Shown: positions 23,402 through 32,303 of the stretch, piece by piece
Layout of the letters: each line of letters opens with the position of its first letter
How positions within the stretch are numbered: the first letter of the stretch is position 1
From: Sphingomonas sp. 32-62-10
GTDB taxonomy: Bacteria; Pseudomonadota; Alphaproteobacteria; Sphingomonadales; Sphingomonadaceae
Direction of reading: 5' to 3'
DNA: 52,493 nucleotides
Assembly (NCBI GenBank): GCA_002280555.1
Contig: NCEE01000008.1
Location: 1 to 52,493 of the forward strand
The notes under the pieces: generated by a model
Seen by the model: only the letters and a program-made list of their open reading frames with translations
The model's database searches: none
Told to the model about the DNA's origin: nothing
Made by a program: the position numbers and the translations under genes

Positions 23402-26104
23402 ATGAATGTCGGCAACTCAGCCCCCGAACGGTCATCGGCAGTCATCTCGGCGGCGTTTAATCGGGCGCGCGATCATGCCCCCTTTCTGGCACACCTCATC
23501 GATCGTGAGCGCGATCTTGCGGCCGGCCTATCCGCTGGGATCCTGCCTGATGTTCAATCGATCCGCTTGAATGATCCGACCATACCCGTCGGGCAAAGGC
23601 TACGGATCGAGCGGCGTCGGCTGGCGCTGGTGGTGGCTGTGGGCGACCTGGCGGGGTGTTTCGACCTGACGGCGGTGACCAAGGCGCTGTCGGACTTTGC
23701 CGATTATGCGCTGGACGCCGCCATCCGCGCCGCGATCGCCGAGCGTACGCCTGAAGCGCCGATGTGTGGGTTTACCGCGATTGCGCTGGGCAAACAGGGT
23801 AGCCACGAACTCAATTACTCGTCTGACATCGACCCGATTCTGTTGTTTGATCCAGCGACCTTGCCCTGCCGTCCGCGTGAGGCGCCCGATGATGCGGCGG
23901 TGCGGATCGGACGACGTGTGATCGAACTACTCCAGACACGGGATGGCGACGGTTATGTCCTGCGCGTCGACCTGCGGCTGCGTCCCTCGCCTGAAATTAC
24001 GCCGATTGTGCTCCGGGTCGATGCGGCCATCGCTTATTATGAATCGCAGGCGCTGGCTTGGGAACGCGCGGCGTTCATTCGCGCACGGGCAGCGGCGGGT
24101 GATCTGGCGCTGGGGCGACGGTTTCTCGAAGCGATAAAGCCTTTTGTGTGGCGGCGGACGCTCGATTTTGGCGCCATCGGGGAAATCAGGGGGATATCGC
24201 GGCGCATCCGCGATCACCATTCGCAGGGTCAGGTATTTGGGCCGGGTTATGACCTGAAGCGAGGGCGCGGCGGCATTCGCGAAGTAGAGTTTTTCGCGCA
24301 GATCCATCAGCTGATCCATGGCGGGCGTGATGCTTCCGTGCGCCCCGGCGCGACACGGATAGCGCTTGATCGGCTGGCGACTGGGGGATGGATCGATGCG
24401 GGGCAGGCCGCTGATCTTGCCGAGGCATATAGCTTGCTGCGGACGATCGAGCACCGCGTCCAGATGATCGATGATCGCCAGACCCACCAATTGCCGACCG
24501 GGGCCGCACTCGACTCGCTGGCACAACTGCACGGCCTTACCGATGGCGATGCGCTGCTGGGACTGTTGCGACCCCATGTCGAGCGGGTGGGCGCGATTTA
24601 TGACGGACTGGAGCCTGGCGATGCGCAGGCGCTATCGAGCGACGGAGAGGGATTGCTGTCGACACTGGCACGCGCAGGATTTGACGCGGAGGCGGCAAAA
24701 GTGGCGCGCGAGCGGATCGATAGCTGGCGATCAGGGGTATATCCGGCGTTGCGGAGCGGCGCGGCGCGTGCAGCGCTGGAGGCGGTGTTGCCCGGACTGA
24801 TCGACGCGCTTGGCCAGTCGCCCGATCCGGCCGGGGCGATCATCCGGCTCGATCACATCCTTGCGCGGCTATCGAGCGCCATCAACTTTTTCCGTTTGCT
24901 GGAGGCGCAACCGGCGCTGGCGCGGCTGCTCGGCGCGATCCTCAGCAACGCGCCGACGCTGGCCGATGCACTGGGACGGCGGCCCGAGCTGCTCGACGGG
25001 TTGATCGATTCGACCGCTCTCGATCCGGTCGGCAGTGTCGACATGCTGGCGGCGGAAATCGCCCCGCGCGTCGGCATGGATTATCAGGCAATGCTTGATC
25101 ATGCCCGGCTGGTCGTGGGGGAGAAGCGGTTGGCGTTGGGCGCGCAGATCGTCGCCGGGGTCAGCGATCCGCTTGATGTGGCGGCAGGCTATGCGCGCGT
25201 CGCGGAGGCGGCAATCCAGGTGATTGTCAGGGCCACGAGAGATGATTTTGCGCACCGCCATGGCCAGGTGCCGGGCAGCGAACTGGTGATACTGGCGCTG
25301 GGGCGGATGGGGGGCGGGGTGCTGACGCACGCGTCGGATCTCGATTTGATCTATCTTTTTACCGGCGACTACCTGGCCGAATCTGACGGAGAAAAATCTT
25401 TAGGCGCAGTTCTTTACTACAATCGGCTGGCACAACGTGTGAGTGCTGCGATGTCAGTACCGACCGCTGCCGGGCCGCTTTATGAGATCGATACCCGGTT
25501 GCGCCCGTCGGGGACCCAAGGGCCGCTGGTTGTCTCCACGACCGGGTTCGCCTTGTACCAACAGGAAAACGCCTGGACCTGGGAACATATGGCGCTCACG
25601 CGGGCGCGGCCGGTGTTCGGCTCAGCCGCCGCCCGTGCTGAAGTGGCGGCGACAATTGCGCGGGTGCTCGGCGGCGCCCGACCGCCGCGCGACATTATTG
25701 CTGATGGCGTCGCAATGCGGGCGGAGATGGCGGCGCACAAACCACCCGCCGGGCCGCTTGATGCGAAGCTGTTGCCAGGCGGGCTCGTCGATCTCGAATT
25801 TACCGTCCACCTCGCGCAGCTCGTCCACCGCACCGGGTTTGACCCCGATCTTGGCCGCGCGATCGATTTGTTGATCGCCGCCGGTCTGCTGTCTCCCGCG
25901 ATGCGCCCAGCGCATGATTTCCTAACCCGGTTGCTGGTAACGCTGCGGCTGGTGTCCCCCGACATGCAGCCACCGCCCCCGGCCACCCAGGCGCTCATCG
26001 TAAGAGCGATGGAGCTGACGGACTGGGCTGAACTGGTTGCGATTCTTGATTTGACGCGGCAGGACGTGCGCGAAAACTGGCAACGCATCAGCGAAAAGGC
26101 ATGA
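23402..26104 (+). CDS. glnE: Bifunctional glutamine synthetase adenylyltransferase / adenylyl-removing enzyme
   Basis: Controls GlnA activity by adenylylation and deadenylylation according to nitrogen status. 900 residues, with two nucleotidyltransferase domains: the N-terminal removase has GKQGSHELNYSSDIDPILLF (about 127-146), and the C-terminal transferase has LGRMGGGVLTHASDLDLIYL. The RGRGGIREVEFFAQIHQL segment after the first domain is also typical. ATG at 23402. Stop overlaps the ATG of bcp by 4 bases. Confidence 0.95.
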   Translation: MNVGNSAPERSSAVISAAFNRARDHAPFLAHLIDRERDLAAGLSAGILPDVQSIRLNDPTIPVGQRLRIERRRLALVVAVGDLAGCFDLTAVTKALSDFADYALDAAIRAAIAERTPEAPMCGFTAIALGKQGSHELNYSSDIDPILLFDPATLPCRPREAPDDAAVRIGRRVIELLQTRDGDGYVLRVDLRLRPSPEITPIVLRVDAAIAYYESQALAWERAAFIRARAAAGDLALGRRFLEAIKPFVWRRTLDFGAIGEIRGISRRIRDHHSQGQVFGPGYDLKRGRGGIREVEFFAQIHQLIHGGRDASVRPGATRIALDRLATGGWIDAGQAADLAEAYSLLRTIEHRVQMIDDRQTHQLPTGAALDSLAQLHGLTDGDALLGLLRPHVERVGAIYDGLEPGDAQALSSDGEGLLSTLARAGFDAEAAKVARERIDSWRSGVYPALRSGAARAALEAVLPGLIDALGQSPDPAGAIIRLDHILARLSSAINFFRLLEAQPALARLLGAILSNAPTLADALGRRPELLDGLIDSTALDPVGSVDMLAAEIAPRVGMDYQAMLDHARLVVGEKRLALGAQIVAGVSDPLDVAAGYARVAEAAIQVIVRATRDDFAHRHGQVPGSELVILALGRMGGGVLTHASDLDLIYLFTGDYLAESDGEKSLGAVLYYNRLAQRVSAAMSVPTAAGPLYEIDTRLRPSGTQGPLVVSTTGFALYQQENAWTWEHMALTRARPVFGSAAARAEVAATIARVLGGARPPRDIIADGVAMRAEMAAHKPPAGPLDAKLLPGGLVDLEFTVHLAQLVHRTGFDPDLGRAIDLLIAAGLLSPAMRPAHDFLTRLLVTLRLVSPDMQPPPPATQALIVRAMELTDWAELVAILDLTRQDVRENWQRISEKA

Positions 26105-26577
26105 CGACGATGGCATTGAGCGAAGGCGAAAAACTCCCCGATATCGATCTGACGACGTCGAGCGGCGGCAAGGTGAATCTGCGCAGCTATATCGGCAAGC
26201 CGTTCGTGCTGTATTTCTATCCCAAGGACGATACGTCGGGCTGCACGCGTGAGGCGCAGGATTTCAGCCAGCATCTGAAGGAGTTTGCATCACTCGATAC
26301 CGCTGTTCTCGGCGTGTCGAAGGATTCACCGATCAAGCACCAGAAATTCATCGATAAATATGATCTGACCGTGCCGCTCGCGACCGATGAAAGCGGCGAT
26401 GCCATGGAGACCTTTGGCGTCTGGGTCCAGAAGAGCATGTACGGCAAAACCTATATGGGGATCGACCGGTCGACGTTTCTGTTCGATGCCGAGGGCAAGC
26501 TGGCGCGGAGCTGGCGCCGCGTGAAGGTGCCCGGCCATGCGATTGAGGTGCTGGAGGCGGTTCGCGACCTCGGCTGA
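26101..26577 (+). CDS. bcp: Peroxiredoxin of the Bcp/PrxQ type, 1-Cys form
   Basis: Thiol peroxidase reducing H2O2 and organic peroxides. 158 residues, thioredoxin fold. The peroxidatic Cys is C48 in YPKDDTSGCTREAQDF. The resolving Cys five residues later in E. coli Bcp is Gln here, and no other Cys exists in the protein, so it must use an external thiol. The start overlaps the glnE stop; an ATG 9 bases on is an alternative. Its neighbour glnE has no obvious functional link. Confidence 0.93.
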   Translation: MTTMALSEGEKLPDIDLTTSSGGKVNLRSYIGKPFVLYFYPKDDTSGCTREAQDFSQHLKEFASLDTAVLGVSKDSPIKHQKFIDKYDLTVPLATDESGDAMETFGVWVQKSMYGKTYMGIDRSTFLFDAEGKLARSWRRVKVPGHAIEVLEAVRDLG

Positions 26578-26605
26578 GGGATATCGGAACCCAGGAATTG
26601 TGAAA

Positions 26606-26640
26606 GAATCGATCGAATCGCGCCTCGATTCGATCGATTC
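26606..26640. repeat. Perfect 15-bp inverted repeat after bcp
   Basis: GAATCGATCGAATCG (26606-26620) and CGATTCGATCGATTC (26626-26640) pair perfectly around a 5-base loop. There is no T run, so it is not a standard intrinsic terminator, although a stem this long may still stop transcription or protect the bcp mRNA 3' end. The rest of the 297-base gap holds a small possible ORF (26741-26881) and a 7-bp hairpin (26831-26837 with 26845-26851) before the M23 gene. Confidence 0.6.
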
Positions 26641-26740
26641 GAACCCGTGACGTTTTCATGCCAAAACGCCCATCGTCCCGATTCGATCCATAATTAACGC
26701 TTCTGCAACGATTCGCCGCGCCGCACCTTCGGTCTAACCC

Positions 26741-26881
26741 ATGAAGCGCCTCGCGCTCTTGCTGTTCTGTGGTGCGGTTGCGAAGACGAATCGTCGACGC
26801 AGCGGAGGGGCCGTAGGCGCGACATCAGCGGGCGTCATGTCGCGTGACGCCGGCAATCAGATCGCCGGGGACTCATGGTAA
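26741..26881 (+). CDS. Possible 46-residue leader ORF upstream of the M23 peptidase
   Basis: ATG at 26741 opens a frame starting MKRLALLLFCGAVA, a signal-peptide-like N terminus, followed by a basic and Gly-rich tail, ending 7 bases into the M23 gene in another frame. It could be a translated leader or a chance ORF in the 5' region. No ribosome site is obvious. Confidence 0.25.
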   Translation: MKRLALLLFCGAVAKTNRRRSGGAVGATSAGVMSRDAGNQIAGDSW

Positions 26882-28062
26882 AGAAGACGACGATTTCGAT
26901 TGCGGACCGCATTGCGCAGGTTCGGGGGCAGTTCAAGACGCGCGATTTCATCTTTCATGATGGTCGCGATCTTCGCCGGTTCAGCATCGGCGGCAACACT
27001 CAGGCAGCACTGGCAGGCGTTGCTGGTGTCACCCTATGTTTCTCGGCCTATGGCGTGGGCCATGCTGCTGTAACCGCAGTTCAACTGAGCGGCGTGCTAG
27101 AAACGCCCGCATCGCCCGAGGTCAAGGTCGCCCAGCTGCAGACCAAGATCGTCAAGATGCAGGCTAACCTTGCCGCCGTGAAGCACGCTGCCGAAGTGCA
27201 TGCCTCTCGCGTCGAGCAGCGCCAGGCGCTGATCGTCGCAGTGCTCGAAGGCAAGAATTCAGGCAAAGTGGTTTTGGCCAACGAAACCATCGATCCAGAA
27301 ACCGCCGCGATCGCTGCAGACGTTATTGCGCCATTCAAGCGCGTCGAGCAGCGCCAGCTTTCGATGGCCGTGAAGGCAAAGGCTCTGGTTGAGCAGCGCT
27401 ATGCCGTTGCTGCCAATCATGTTCGCCGCCTCGGCATCGCACCTGAGCGGTTCGTGCCGCGTCGCCTGGCGATGGGTGGACCCTATGAACCAGTTGAGGG
27501 TGGCGCCGCTGCACCCGATGTGCAGGCTGATCGGCAATTTCGGTCGTTGTTCTTGACCTGGAAGAAGCTCGATACGCTGGAACGTGGCGTTATCGCTATT
27601 CCGTCGACCCAGCCCGTCCAGCAGATCAGCTTCACCAGCAATTACGGCGTCCGCAATGATCCGTTTCGCGGCACGGTTGCGATGCATGCGGGTGTCGATA
27701 TCCCCGGTTCGATTGGCACGCCCATTTTTGCAACGGCCGATGGCATTGTTGCGCGGTCCGAACGGGCAGGCGGATATGGCAATCTGATCGAGGTCGATCA
27801 TGGCCGGGGCATCGCCACACGTTATGGGCATTTGTCGAAGATCATGGTGGCGCCGAACACGCGCGTCGTGCGGGGGCAGGTGATCGGCCTGATGGGATCA
27901 ACTGGGCGTTCGACCGGCAGTCACCTTCATTACGAAGTCCGGATCGACGGCCATGCAGTCAATCCGCTTCCGTTCCTTCAGTCGGCCGATTTTCTGCGTT
28001 CGGTGCAGGATCGCGCATTGACGGCGGGCGGTGGTATCGGCGGGCCTCGCGCCGGGAAGTAA
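26875..28062 (+). CDS. M23 (LytM) family peptidase
   Basis: Peptidoglycan hydrolase or hydrolase-activator type protein, 395 residues. After a cytoplasmic N terminus, one hydrophobic segment (AALAGVAGVTLCFSAYGVGH) anchors it; a coiled-coil-like region (VAQLQTKIVKMQANLAAVKH) follows. The C-terminal LytM domain shows NYGVRNDPFRGT, the zinc ligands in HAGVDIPG, and HLHYEVRIDG. All catalytic ligands are present, so it may be an active endopeptidase. The start codon (ATG 26875) follows GGGG; a hairpin lies 24 bases upstream. Confidence 0.92.
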   Translation: MVKKTTISIADRIAQVRGQFKTRDFIFHDGRDLRRFSIGGNTQAALAGVAGVTLCFSAYGVGHAAVTAVQLSGVLETPASPEVKVAQLQTKIVKMQANLAAVKHAAEVHASRVEQRQALIVAVLEGKNSGKVVLANETIDPETAAIAADVIAPFKRVEQRQLSMAVKAKALVEQRYAVAANHVRRLGIAPERFVPRRLAMGGPYEPVEGGAAAPDVQADRQFRSLFLTWKKLDTLERGVIAIPSTQPVQQISFTSNYGVRNDPFRGTVAMHAGVDIPGSIGTPIFATADGIVARSERAGGYGNLIEVDHGRGIATRYGHLSKIMVAPNTRVVRGQVIGLMGSTGRSTGSHLHYEVRIDGHAVNPLPFLQSADFLRSVQDRALTAGGGIGGPRAGK

Positions 28063-28147
28063 TTGATCGCGGGCTAGCAGCGCTGCACCCTGGAAGCTGC
28101 CTGAAAGCCCCGTTGCCGTTGCATCATTCAGCGCCTATCTATCCGGC

Positions 28148-28489
28148 ATGACAATGACTGACACGCAAGACGTAACAATCACCGCTGCTGCGGCGGCCAG
28201 GGTTGCCGCGATTGCCGCCAAGCAGGGAAAGCCAGCCATCCTGCGCCTAGCGGTCGATGGCGGCGGTTGTTCGGGTTTTCAGTATAAATTCGGCATGGCC
28301 GATGATGTCGCCAGCGACGATACCGTTGCTGAACGTGACGGCGTTCGCCTGGTCGTCGATTCGGTAAGTCTTGATCTGGTGCGCGGCTGTTCGGTCGATT
28401 TTGTCGAGTCACTTGGCGGCACGGCGTTTCGGGTGGAGAACCCACAGGCGGCATCGGGCTGTGGCTGCGGATCGAGCTTCGCGGTTTGA
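28148..28489 (+). CDS. erpA: Iron-sulfur cluster insertion protein, A-type (ErpA-like)
   Basis: A-type carrier that delivers Fe-S clusters. 113 residues with the three conserved Cys: GGGCSGFQYKF and the C-terminal SGCGCGSSF. ErpA and IscA cannot be separated with certainty by eye; no iscS or iscU neighbours are present, which favours ErpA-like. ATG at 28148; another in-frame ATG is two codons later. Confidence 0.88.
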   Translation: MTMTDTQDVTITAAAAARVAAIAAKQGKPAILRLAVDGGGCSGFQYKFGMADDVASDDTVAERDGVRLVVDSVSLDLVRGCSVDFVESLGGTAFRVENPQAASGCGCGSSFAV

Positions 28490-28524
28490 TCTGCTTCGCC
28501 CGCCGATCCGCGTTCTGACCCCGC

Positions 28525-29301
28525 GTGAAAATCGTCACCTATAATGTCAACGGCATCAAGGCGCGGCTGCCGCGGCTAATCGAGTATCTGGCGGAACAGG
28601 CCCCCGATATTGTTTGCCTGCAGGAACTGAAATCGAGCGATGAGACCTTTCCCGAGGCCGATATTCGCGCGGTAGGCTATGGCGCGCTGTGGCATGGGCA
28701 AAAGGGTTTCAACGGCGTCGCGGTGCTGGCCAAGGGCGCCGATCCGATCGAACGGCAACGCGGACTGAGCGGCGAACCTGAGGATGAGCACAGTCGCTAT
28801 CTGGAGGCCGAGGTGAACGGCTTGGTGGTTGCGTCCATCTATCTGCCCAACGGCAATCCGCAGCCAGGGCCGAAATTCGATTACAAATTGCGCTGGATCG
28901 ATCGGCTGGCAGCGCGCGCGCGCTTTTTGCTGGCCGAGGAGCGGCCGGTGGTCCTCGCGGGGGACTATAACGTTATCCCCAATGACGATGATACCTATTC
29001 GGTCCCTGCCATGGCCAGTGATGCGTTGATGCAGCCCGAAAGCCGAGCCGGTTTCCGCGCGCTTGTCGCGCAGGGCTGGACCGATGCGTTGCGCACCCGC
29101 CATCCGCGTGGCGGGGTGTGGACGTTCTGGGATTATCAAGCGGGCGCCTGGCAGCGCGATGCCGGTTTCCGGATCGATCACCTGCTGCTGAGCCCGCAAG
29201 CTGCCGATCGATTGATCGATGCCGGGGTCGATAAAGCCTATCGGGGCCGCGAAAAGGCCAGCGATCACGCGCCCACTTGGGCAATGCTTTCTGATCGCTG
29301 A
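28525..29301 (+). CDS. xthA: Exodeoxyribonuclease III / AP endonuclease
   Basis: Base-excision-repair nuclease of the EEP superfamily. 258 residues; start is GTG at 28525 (MKIVTYNVNGIKARL). Metal and catalytic motifs: YNVNGI, LQELKSSDETFP (Glu), LAGDYNVIPNDDD (Asp-Asn), and the C-terminal SDHAPTW (Asp-His). It follows erpA by 35 bases. Confidence 0.95.
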   Translation: MKIVTYNVNGIKARLPRLIEYLAEQAPDIVCLQELKSSDETFPEADIRAVGYGALWHGQKGFNGVAVLAKGADPIERQRGLSGEPEDEHSRYLEAEVNGLVVASIYLPNGNPQPGPKFDYKLRWIDRLAARARFLLAEERPVVLAGDYNVIPNDDDTYSVPAMASDALMQPESRAGFRALVAQGWTDALRTRHPRGGVWTFWDYQAGAWQRDAGFRIDHLLLSPQAADRLIDAGVDKAYRGREKASDHAPTWAMLSDR

Positions 29302-29480
29302 ACGGTGTATTTTTCGGAAAGATCGCAACCTGCGCCAACCGTTGGTGTATTGCTGTTACAATACAATGAATCACACTTTACTAACCATATGTAATACATA
29401 CATAAAATTATCTGGCATGGTTGATGCAACACCGTTCGTGCGACTTCAATGAGGGTCGCGTAACGTATCGGGAGGTTCTC

Positions 29481-29771
29481 ATGTCTGTTCGCAACGCAAC
29501 CATCAAGACCGTATCACTGGCCGCAACCGCCGGCCTGTTCGCCACCGTTTTCGGCGCGTCGGCAGCTTTTGCCGCCGTCAAGGCTGAGGGCAACACGGCC
29601 GCTGCTACCGAAGCACCGGCCCCGGCCCCCGAAAAGGCGACAGCCGCCAACGATAAGCGCCTCTATTGTGTGCGCTCCAATCCAACGGGATCGCGCATTA
29701 CGCGGGAAAAATGCATGACCAAGGCGCAATGGGCGTCGCGCGGCTTTGACGTCGATAATCCCGAAGGTTGA
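29481..29771 (+). CDS. Small secreted protein of unknown function
   Basis: 96 residues. GGGAGG lies six bases before ATG 29481. A signal peptide is clear (VSLAATAGLFATVFGASAAFAA), then an Ala/Pro/Glu-rich linker, then a compact domain with RLYCVRSNPTGSRI and REKCMTKAQWASRGFDV: two Cys that could form a disulfide. I recall the Tyr-Cys...Gly-Ser-Arg...Cys...Trp pattern as widespread in sphingomonads, without a known function. The 179 bases upstream are AT-rich (29330-29420) and probably hold its promoter, although no exact box stands out. Confidence 0.75.
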   Translation: MSVRNATIKTVSLAATAGLFATVFGASAAFAAVKAEGNTAAATEAPAPAPEKATAANDKRLYCVRSNPTGSRITREKCMTKAQWASRGFDVDNPEG

Positions 29772-29858
29772 TCTGCCCTTGCCCAGCCCAATGCTGGACA
29801 GCCGAGCCGCGACGGTGTGCCCCTGCCGTCGCGGCAACGCGGCATCTACGCCCTGCGA

Positions 29859-31016
29859 TCAGAGCGGGCGTTGATAGACCTGATAGATGCGGTTGATGCT
29901 GCCGTTGATCGTCTCGGCGATGGATCGCATCCCTTGATTGTCGTCGAGCACCCAGCCGATCTCCCCCCGCACCGCGCCATAACGGGTGATCGCGGCCTGA
30001 CGGATATATTCGATCATCATGAAGGCGAGCTGGCTCGCCAGGCGCGATGCCTGCAATTCCTTCACCACGCCCATCAACGGCACGCGCATCGTGCGGACTT
30101 GCGGATTGCGCAGCCACAGCAACAGCTTGGCCCAGCCGAACGGCAACAACGAACCCTTTAGAGGCGCTATTGCCTCGTTGAGGTCGGGCAGGGTGATCAT
30201 GAACGCGACCGGTTTGCCATCGAGCTCGGCGATCATGATCAGGTCTTCATAGACAATCGGTTTCAATTTCTTGCCGACATCGTCGATCTCGGGCTGGGTG
30301 AGCGGCACGAAGCCCCAATTATCAGACCAGGCATCGTTGAGGATGGCGAGGATCAGCGCTGCCTCCTCGGCGAATTTCGATTTGTCGACGCGGCGGATCT
30401 TGATGCGCGGGTTCTTTTCACCCGATGCAATGATGCGTTTGACGATCGGCGGAAAATCAACGGTTATATCAAGCTCGTAGGTCAGCAGCTGCTTTTCGGG
30501 CAGGTAGCCCGCTTCCTCGATCCATGCCTGATACCGCGCCGGATGATGTCCCATCATGACGGTTGGCGCATGATAATGTCCCTTGATCAGCAACCCCGGT
30601 TCTTCCCAGATCGACAGGCTGATCGGGCCGATCGCGCGGGTCATGCCCTGTTGGCGCAGCCAATCTTCGGCGGTGTTGATCAGCGCGCGTGCGGCGGTCG
30701 AATCATCCGCCTCAAACATCCCCCAAAAGCCAGTGTCGGGGCCAAAGCCGCGATCCGCAGGCATTTCCAGCGCAAGCGTATCGATATGCGCCGATATCCG
30801 CCCGACCGTCTTGTCGCCGCGCGTCGCGATGAACAACTGACCCTTGGCGTGGCTGAACCAGCCATTTTTTTTCGGATCGATGGTGCCCGCGACCTCGCTG
30901 CGCAGCGGTGGCACCCAATGCGGATCGCTGCTGTTCAGTGTATAGGCGATCTCGATAAACGCCTTACGATCGGCCTTGCTGGTGACCGGGCGTACCGCGA
31001 GTGGATTGCTTGCCAA
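29859..31016 (-). CDS. GNAT-fold acyltransferase, candidate bacterial ceramide synthase
   Basis: 385 residues. N-terminal VRPVTSKADRKAFIEIAYTL and DPHWVPPLRSEVAGTIDPKK, then GPISLSIWEEPGLLIKG and GHHPARYQAWIEEAGY are typical of a large alphaproteobacterial GNAT family often labelled N-acetyltransferase or, wrongly, dATP pyrophosphohydrolase. From memory, the Caulobacter bacterial ceramide synthase (CC_1154) belongs to this type. Spt, an ACP and a CerR-like reductase are present 8-10 kb away, which supports N-acylation of a sphingoid base. It is divergent from a membrane desaturase. Identity as acyltransferase-like is firm; ceramide synthase is inferred. Confidence 0.65.
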   Translation of the reverse strand: MASNPLAVRPVTSKADRKAFIEIAYTLNSSDPHWVPPLRSEVAGTIDPKKNGWFSHAKGQLFIATRGDKTVGRISAHIDTLALEMPADRGFGPDTGFWGMFEADDSTAARALINTAEDWLRQQGMTRAIGPISLSIWEEPGLLIKGHYHAPTVMMGHHPARYQAWIEEAGYLPEKQLLTYELDITVDFPPIVKRIIASGEKNPRIKIRRVDKSKFAEEAALILAILNDAWSDNWGFVPLTQPEIDDVGKKLKPIVYEDLIMIAELDGKPVAFMITLPDLNEAIAPLKGSLLPFGWAKLLLWLRNPQVRTMRVPLMGVVKELQASRLASQLAFMMIEYIRQAAITRYGAVRGEIGWVLDDNQGMRSIAETINGSINRIYQVYQRPL

Positions 31017-31139
31017 GATATCGGCCCCTTAGCGCAAGTGATTGGCTGGTTTCGGTGTGCAGTCCGTCCTTCAGTGGCGCGAGTCAAGCCGCAGGTTTCG
31101 CCACCATGCTGCCACTATTTTTGGGCAAAGGCTGCGGCT

Positions 31140-32252
31140 ATGACCAACGCAATTTCGCTCGATCGGCGTGAGGCCGAGTCCGCTGCTGCCCCATCGTCGC
31201 GTCCCGCGCACCCGCAACGCATCGCCGACGACATGGCAATGCTGCGCACCGCGGCAGAACTGACGCGTGATTTGAACGCGCCACGTCCCGCCATTTACTG
31301 GACCGACATGACCTTGTCGGCGGTGATTGGTTATGCCGCGCTAGCGGCAGCGATTGTCGTTACGTCGCCTGTTCTCGCCGTCCTTGCCGGTGTCGTCGCG
31401 GTGCTGGCACTGTACCGCGCCGGTAGCTTCATCCATGAACTCACCCACATTAAGCACAGTTCGGTGCCGGGCTTCCGGCTCGGCTGGAACCTGCTAGTCG
31501 GCGTGCCGATGCTGGTGCCGTCGTTCATGTATGAAGGCGTGCACAGCCTGCACCATGCCCGCACGCGCTATGGCACGGCGGAAGATCCCGAATATCTGCC
31601 GCTCGCGCTGATGAAGCCCTGGTCGCTGCCGCTGTTCATCGCGGCCTCGCTGCTCGCGCCAATCGCGCTGCTGTTCCGCTTTGCGGTGCTGACCCCGCTC
31701 GCCGCGTTGTTCCCAGCGGTGCGGCACAAGGTGGTGACGCGGATGTCGGCGCTGTCGATCAACCCCTCCTTCGAACGCCGCCCGCCCGAAGGCGAGCTTG
31801 CCCGCCAATGGCGCTGGCAGGCCGCCGCGTGCAGCGTATTCGCGATTGCGTTGTTGACGGGCGTCGCCACGGGCATCGTGCCGTTGCGCGGATTCCTGAT
31901 CTTTCTCGCGATTGTTTCTGCGGTTGCGGTGATTAATCAAGTGCGCACGCTGGTGGCGCATCTATGGGAGAATGAGGGCGAGGCGATGACCGTTACCGCC
32001 CAGTATCTCGATACCGTCAACGTGCCCCCACCTGCGCTGCTGCCGGTGCTGTGGGCACCGGTTGGCCTGCGCTATCACGCGCTGCATCACCTGATCCCGG
32101 GTTTGCCGTACCATTCACTGGCAGAAGCGCATCGGCGGCTGGCCAAGACGCTTGACGCTGGATCGCCCTATCACCGCGCCAACTACCCCGGCCTGCCCGG
32201 TCTGGTGCGCCGGATCGTGGTGAGCACGATGACGGTTGGCAGCACGCGCTGA
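31140..32252 (+). CDS. Membrane fatty acid desaturase
   Basis: 370 residues from ATG 31140. The His clusters of the membrane di-iron desaturase/hydroxylase family are present: FIHELTHIKH, GVHSLHHARTRY, and YHALHHLIPGLPYH. Several spans are visible around them (VIGYAALAAAIVVTSPVLAV and AVAVINQVRTLVAHL). Substrate cannot be read from sequence: it might be a phospholipid acyl chain or a ceramide, given its divergent pairing with the ceramide-synthase-like gene. The in-frame opening reaches back to 30543 but that part is antisense to the acyltransferase and is rejected. Confidence 0.85.
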   Translation: MTNAISLDRREAESAAAPSSRPAHPQRIADDMAMLRTAAELTRDLNAPRPAIYWTDMTLSAVIGYAALAAAIVVTSPVLAVLAGVVAVLALYRAGSFIHELTHIKHSSVPGFRLGWNLLVGVPMLVPSFMYEGVHSLHHARTRYGTAEDPEYLPLALMKPWSLPLFIAASLLAPIALLFRFAVLTPLAALFPAVRHKVVTRMSALSINPSFERRPPEGELARQWRWQAAACSVFAIALLTGVATGIVPLRGFLIFLAIVSAVAVINQVRTLVAHLWENEGEAMTVTAQYLDTVNVPPPALLPVLWAPVGLRYHALHHLIPGLPYHSLAEAHRRLAKTLDAGSPYHRANYPGLPGLVRRIVVSTMTVGSTR

Positions 32253-32303
32253 CGGCGCGGGGGTCATTAAGCCTGGGGGTGCCGCCCTTCTGTAGCTGCT
32301 CGA

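Noticed and set aside
30543..31139. N-terminal extension of the desaturase by 199 residues
   Set aside because: The extension is antisense to the acyltransferase gene and lacks family similarity; ATG 31140 gives a normal desaturase.
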